From positions 62,001 through 126,000 of the forward strand of contig NZ_PENS01000015.1 of assembly GCF_003144325.1 (NCBI RefSeq): DNA of 64,000 nt. The letters run 5' to 3'. The translations under genes were made by a program, and so were the position numbers. The notes beneath the pieces were generated by a model that had not been told where the DNA came from, searched no databases, and saw only the letters and a list, made by a program, of their open reading frames with translations. This document shows positions 60,185-64,000 of this stretch, piece after piece (the stretch's first letter is position 1; each line of letters starts with the position of its first letter). The stretch is from Proteus terrae. GTDB taxonomy: Bacteria; Pseudomonadota; Gammaproteobacteria; Enterobacterales; Enterobacteriaceae.

Positions 60185-60228
60185 CGTTATTTTCTCTAAT
60201 GTGCTTATGGGAATTAGAGAAAATAACG
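60185..60228. terminator. Long perfect hairpin between convergent sxy and yccS
   Basis: CGTTATTTTCTCTAAT and ATTAGAGAAAATAACG form a 16-bp perfect stem with a 12-base loop. It lies 15 bases after the sxy stop and 12 after the yccS stop. Neither side has a clean T run, so the assignment as a bidirectional terminator is provisional. Confidence 0.65.
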
Positions 60229-60239
60229 TCAATTAGAGA

Positions 60240-62408
60240 TTAGACTTGGGGTTGATGTAAGCTATTTGATTCACTTTGCTCAATAATTTGGATACAACTA
60301 ATAATTTGTGGCAGTAAATCTAATAGTAATCGGATTTGAGTGAGTACCAATTGAATACGAGGATTATCTGCATTAGGTAATAGATTGATCCTTTCAATTA
60401 ATTCTACATGAGATTGCTTAACCCCTTCATCTTGAGGCGTTTTTCGACGTAAAGCAGAATCAATATAACAAACAGTATCATTAAGCAAAGTGAGTACATT
60501 CTCATCTTCTATTTTTGAACGATGAACGCCAAGTGCAGAAATATAACTGAGTAAAGTATGATTCAAGCAAAGCAACTGGAAAGCTACTTCTTGGGAAGCT
60601 TGATAACTTTTTGGCTCTGATGACATATTGGAGATCAGTGATGCTAACTCACCATCACTGCTATGGGCATTTCGACGAGCAATTCGATAACTCAAGCTAT
60701 TATCTTTTCCTTGGTAATACTGAATAAGGATGGCATCAAGATAATAGCAGTTATTTGTCATTGTTTTTTGAATAACAACAGGCAATTGGCGGAATTTCCA
60801 ATCAGGCCAAATAAAGCTGACTGCAAACCATGCTATGGCACAGCCAATTAAGGTATCGATAATACGGGGGAGGGCAACATCATAGCCTTCACCCAGTAAA
60901 TTGAAGCTTAATAAAACTAATAAAGTAATAAATAGTGTTGCATGTGCATATTGTATGGTTCTAAATGCGAAAAAGAGCGTACCAGTTATCACAATTAAAA
61001 CTAACTGACCTTCGATTGAAGGAACAAAATATAAAATAGGGAAACCGATTAAAATACCAATAATAGTACCACTCACACGTAAAGTAAGACGTCGGCGAGT
61101 AGCATTGTAGTTGGGTTGGCAAACAAACAGGCTGGTCAATAATATCCAATAGCCTCTATCCAATTGGAAAAATTGAATAATGGCATAACCAATACATAAC
61201 ACGAGTGACATCCTAACAGCATGTCTAAAAAGTGCTGATTTAGGCGTGAGATGCTCTTTTATTCTTAGTGCTATATCGCGCCATCCAGTTAAACCATCAT
61301 CAGAAAGTTGCGTCTCTTCCTTTTGGTCATGAGATATTTGGTATTGCTCTGTACTAATACTTCGTAAAAGCGCATCAATACCTTGGAGATTTTGCAGTAA
61401 GTTATTTAAAGGTGTTATTAATTGTGGCTCTGAAGTTGTGTTTTTTAAATGACTTAATGCATTTTCTAAATAATTTATAGCGCGTTCTAATGAAGGATTA
61501 TGCTGATATTTTTTATGCCAAAGAATAGATTGTGCAACTTGTTCACAAGCCCGAGCCTGCATAGAAAGTAGACGTTGAAAACGAAATAACACATCGCTAT
61601 GTCGCAATTCACTACTTAATAGTTGGTATTGAACATGCGACGAACTTGCTCGCTCATGAATATCTTGAGCAACAAAATAGTAATGAAGTGTGAAACGACT
61701 ACTACGTTGGCCCCTGTCACCTTTTAATCGACTTAATAATGTAACTTTAGTTTGGTTCATAGTGTCAATTAGTTGGCTATTTGCCATTGCTAAATTATAA
61801 AGCGAATGTTGATAGTCATCTTCAATATCAGGATCAAATAATGTTGCTTTAGCTTCGAGGTAAGTTGCAAGTTGTTGGTAGCAGCGTGTTAAATTGTCCT
61901 GAACTGGACGAATTGGGAATAATAAGTGACCAACTAATGTTAAAGAGTTATACCAGATAGCCCCTAACAGTAATAAAACGGGTTGTTCATACCATTCAGG
62001 GAAAATAGGCATACCCAACATAGTATAAATTGCGATTAATAAAGCACCAAAAGCAATAGTCGCGTAACGTTGCCCTAAAGCACCTAATAAAATAAATCCC
62101 CAAGTAGAAATGGCTAAACCACAAAAGAATAAAATAGGATATGGATAAAGCAGCCCTATTGATGCTGAAGCAAGAAGAAAACAGCATAAGGTAATAACGA
62201 GGTTTTTTAAACGACCAACAAGCCTATCATCTAAGTCAGTTAATGCGGCCGCTACCACGCCTAAAGTTAGAGGAATTGTATATTTAGGCTCTTGCCCTAA
62301 AATCCAAGGAAACAAAGTCGTTCCTGTAAGCGCGATTATTATGCGAATATAATATAAAAAGTGGCTATTATAGATAAATCGGCGGGCGCCATTTAGCAAA
62401 GTGAACAC
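60240..62408 (-). CDS. yccS: YccS, FUSC-family inner membrane protein
   Basis: A 722-residue protein (E. coli YccS 717) with two bundles of about six membrane helices each (residues about 15-170 and 400-535) separated and followed by cytoplasmic helical regions, the layout of fusaric-acid-resistance/aromatic acid exporter-like proteins. RRRLTLRVSGTIIGILIG and LLGEGYDVALPRIIDTLIG are conserved in the second bundle. Transport function is not demonstrated. Translation starts at a GTG (62408) behind AAGGG. The small yccF that normally accompanies it is not seen. Confidence 0.92.
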   Translation of the reverse strand: MFTLLNGARRFIYNSHFLYYIRIIIALTGTTLFPWILGQEPKYTIPLTLGVVAAALTDLDDRLVGRLKNLVITLCCFLLASASIGLLYPYPILFFCGLAISTWGFILLGALGQRYATIAFGALLIAIYTMLGMPIFPEWYEQPVLLLLGAIWYNSLTLVGHLLFPIRPVQDNLTRCYQQLATYLEAKATLFDPDIEDDYQHSLYNLAMANSQLIDTMNQTKVTLLSRLKGDRGQRSSRFTLHYYFVAQDIHERASSSHVQYQLLSSELRHSDVLFRFQRLLSMQARACEQVAQSILWHKKYQHNPSLERAINYLENALSHLKNTTSEPQLITPLNNLLQNLQGIDALLRSISTEQYQISHDQKEETQLSDDGLTGWRDIALRIKEHLTPKSALFRHAVRMSLVLCIGYAIIQFFQLDRGYWILLTSLFVCQPNYNATRRRLTLRVSGTIIGILIGFPILYFVPSIEGQLVLIVITGTLFFAFRTIQYAHATLFITLLVLLSFNLLGEGYDVALPRIIDTLIGCAIAWFAVSFIWPDWKFRQLPVVIQKTMTNNCYYLDAILIQYYQGKDNSLSYRIARRNAHSSDGELASLISNMSSEPKSYQASQEVAFQLLCLNHTLLSYISALGVHRSKIEDENVLTLLNDTVCYIDSALRRKTPQDEGVKQSHVELIERINLLPNADNPRIQLVLTQIRLLLDLLPQIISCIQIIEQSESNSLHQPQV

Positions 62409-62522
62409 AAAAAGCCCTTAAATAAACAAGATGAAGATAATTACCTCTTAGAATATAGGGTTTATCACCGATTAAAAAGAGCTTAACAACAGACTATTTG
62501 TTATTTATTGCAGGAATTACGT

Positions 62523-64000
62523 ATGGAACTGAAATCCACCCCGATGGGACAACGTTTAGCACAACATCCTTATAATAGAGTCAAATTGTTAAATGCAGGT
62601 ATTGAAGTCAGTGGTGAAAAACATCAGTATTTAATTCCTTTTAACGAATTGATTAATATTTTCTGTAAAAAAGGGATTGTGTGGGGGGAATTAGAATTTT
62701 TATTGCCTGAAGATAAAGTTGTTCGATTACATGGAACAGACTGGGAAGAAACTCAGCAGTTTTATCGTTATCTTTATCAGACATGGCAAAATTGGAGCAA
62801 AGAAATGAGCGAAATAAGTGCTCAGGTTCTTGAGAAGCAACTCCATAATATTAATGAAATCACTCAATCAAATAGATGGATAAAACAGTCTAAACTGAGT
62901 GAAATTCAACAATCTATCAAAGAAAGCTTTTCTGCTATTCCTCTTCCTCTTGAACGCCTTATTCAATTTGATAATTGCCAAGCACTTTATCAGCAATGTT
63001 TGGAATGGCTAAAGCAAGGCGAAACACTTATTAATAAAGAAAACTCTGCATGGGTAACTCAAATATTAAATGAGCATGCGGAATTTTTTAATACAATTGA
63101 ATCCTCACCACTAAATGAATCACAATGTCGAGCCGTAATTAATGGCGAAGAAAATATTCTTGTTCTAGCGGGTGCGGGAAGTGGTAAAACATCGGTATTA
63201 GTCGCGAGAGCAGGTTGGTTATTACGTCGTCAGTTAGCGCAACCCGCTCAAATTTTATTACTTGCTTTTGGGCGTAAAGCCGCACAAGAAATGAATGAAA
63301 GACTTTCTAGTCGTTTAAATGCCGATATTATGGCAAAAACATTTCATGCACTGGCATTATCCATTATTCAACAAGCGACAAAAAAGCAACCTAAAATTAG
63401 TGAGCTTGAAATAAACAGTGAAAAAAGAAGATCTCTATTATTAGGTGAATGGCGAGAGCAGTGCCAACAGAAAAAAGCACAAGCAAAAGGGTGGAGAGAG
63501 TGGTTATCTCAAGAACTTGAATGGGATATCCTCGACGGTGAGTTTTGGCATGATAAAAAATTAGAAAACCAAGTTGCTGTAAGATTAGAGCGTTGGGTTG
63601 GTTTATTAAGAATGCAAGGTGGTAGCCAAAAGTCTCTGATCGAAAGTGTACAGCCTGAATATACAGACGCCTTTAAAAAGTATTTAAAATTATTATCACC
63701 ATTATTAAAAGCTTGGAAAACGGCACTAAAAGAAGAAGAAGCGATCGACTTTTCTGGCTTATTACATCAAGCTATTAATCTAATTGAAAAAGGGCGTTTT
63801 ATTAGCCCATGGAAACATATTCTTGTTGATGAATTCCAAGATATTTCACCCTTAAGAGCTTCATTATTAACCGCATTAAAACAGCAGAATAAACAAACAT
63901 CTCTATTTGCAGTGGGCGATGATTGGCAAGCCATTTATCGTTTTAGTGGCGCAGAATTATTATTAACGACTTCTTTCCATCGTTCTTTTGGCGAAGGTGC
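62523..64000 (+). CDS. helD: DNA helicase IV HelD, N-terminal part (cut by window edge)
   Basis: The first 492 residues of an SF1A (UvrD-like) 3'-5' DNA helicase; the E. coli protein is 684. The N-terminal unique domain is followed by the Q motif LNESQCRAVI, Walker A VLAGAGSGKTSVL (near residue 217), motif Ia LLLAFGRKAAQEM, Walker B ILVDEFQDISPLR and motif III AVGDDWQAIYRFSGAE. The frame is open to the right edge. CAGGAA precedes the ATG at 62523. It is divergent from yccS across 114 bases. Confidence 0.96.
   Translation, partial: MELKSTPMGQRLAQHPYNRVKLLNAGIEVSGEKHQYLIPFNELINIFCKKGIVWGELEFLLPEDKVVRLHGTDWEETQQFYRYLYQTWQNWSKEMSEISAQVLEKQLHNINEITQSNRWIKQSKLSEIQQSIKESFSAIPLPLERLIQFDNCQALYQQCLEWLKQGETLINKENSAWVTQILNEHAEFFNTIESSPLNESQCRAVINGEENILVLAGAGSGKTSVLVARAGWLLRRQLAQPAQILLLAFGRKAAQEMNERLSSRLNADIMAKTFHALALSIIQQATKKQPKISELEINSEKRRSLLLGEWREQCQQKKAQAKGWREWLSQELEWDILDGEFWHDKKLENQVAVRLERWVGLLRMQGGSQKSLIESVQPEYTDAFKKYLKLLSPLLKAWKTALKEEEAIDFSGLLHQAINLIEKGRFISPWKHILVDEFQDISPLRASLLTALKQQNKQTSLFAVGDDWQAIYRFSGAELLLTTSFHRSFGEG

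Noticed and set aside
1-64000. CRISPR arrays, tRNA/rRNA genes, IS elements, prophage or attachment sites
   Set aside because: No spaced direct repeats, no tRNA-like cloverleaf ends, no transposase or integrase reading frame was recognised; all genes except the few noted insertions are syntenic housekeeping genes.

Overview
The window is about 64 kb of AT-rich core chromosome from an enterobacterium. I infer the Proteus/Morganellaceae group, most likely Proteus: the proteins are close to their Escherichia coli counterparts and sit in nearly the same order as the E. coli focA-to-helD segment. The base composition is much lower in GC, and a few genes differ (ansB, a drug-type transporter, aphA, a divergent cold-shock protein and an ASCH protein are present; ycaP, ycaL, ycaQ, ycbJ, the ssu operon and yccF are not seen). 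No rRNA, tRNA, CRISPR array, insertion sequence, prophage or integron was recognised.

Layout. 1-2771: partial focA (formate channel) behind an FNR-type promoter, and ycaO, both on the minus strand. 3000-5536: ansB (periplasmic asparaginase) converging on an MFS transporter. 5673-11445: serC, aroA, cmk, rpsA, ihfB. 11867-17004: comEC, then msbA-lpxK overlapping by 4 bases (lipid A flipping and phosphorylation). 17520-19096: a cold-shock-domain protein, ycaR, kdsB (Kdo activation). 19177-27657: elyC on the minus strand, then cmoM-mukF-mukE-mukB with overlapping ends (chromosome condensin). 27883-32242: aphA, then ldtD-mepK-gloC, where 3-3 peptidoglycan cross-links are made by one product and cut by the next. 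32397-38328 (minus): aspC, an OmpF-type porin, asnS, pncB. 38669-43270: pepN, pyrD, zapC. 43532-44656 (minus): ycbX. 44764-52915: rlmKL, uup, pqiABC, ASCH protein. 53390-56317: rmf, then fabA and lonH on the minus strand. 56679-60169: matP, ompA (minus), sulA (minus), tfoX/sxy. 60240-64000: yccS (minus) and the first part of helD.

Themes. Envelope biogenesis dominates: lipopolysaccharide (msbA, lpxK, kdsB), peptidoglycan (ldtD, mepK, elyC), lipid transport (pqiABC), porins (ompF, ompA) and unsaturated fatty acids (fabA). Chromosome maintenance and division form a second theme: mukFEB, matP, zapC, sulA, ihfB, helD. Natural-transformation genes appear at both ends of the window (comEC and its activator tfoX).

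Regulatory sites that can be read directly include a LexA box over the sulA promoter, adjacent FadR-like and FabR-like boxes on the fabA promoter, a 12/13 matS-like site just upstream of matP, an FNR box upstream of focA, tandem OmpR-type GTTAC repeats and a conserved leader upstream of ompF, an S1-type leader on rpsA, a pyrD leader hairpin over the ribosome binding site, and a possible CRP-S site upstream of comEC. I did not find a clearly new multi-gene system. The observations most worth testing are the matS-like site, the CRP-S-like site, the divergent cold-shock protein with its leader hairpin, the porin with a leucine in the PEFGG motif, and several unexplained inverted-repeat clusters.
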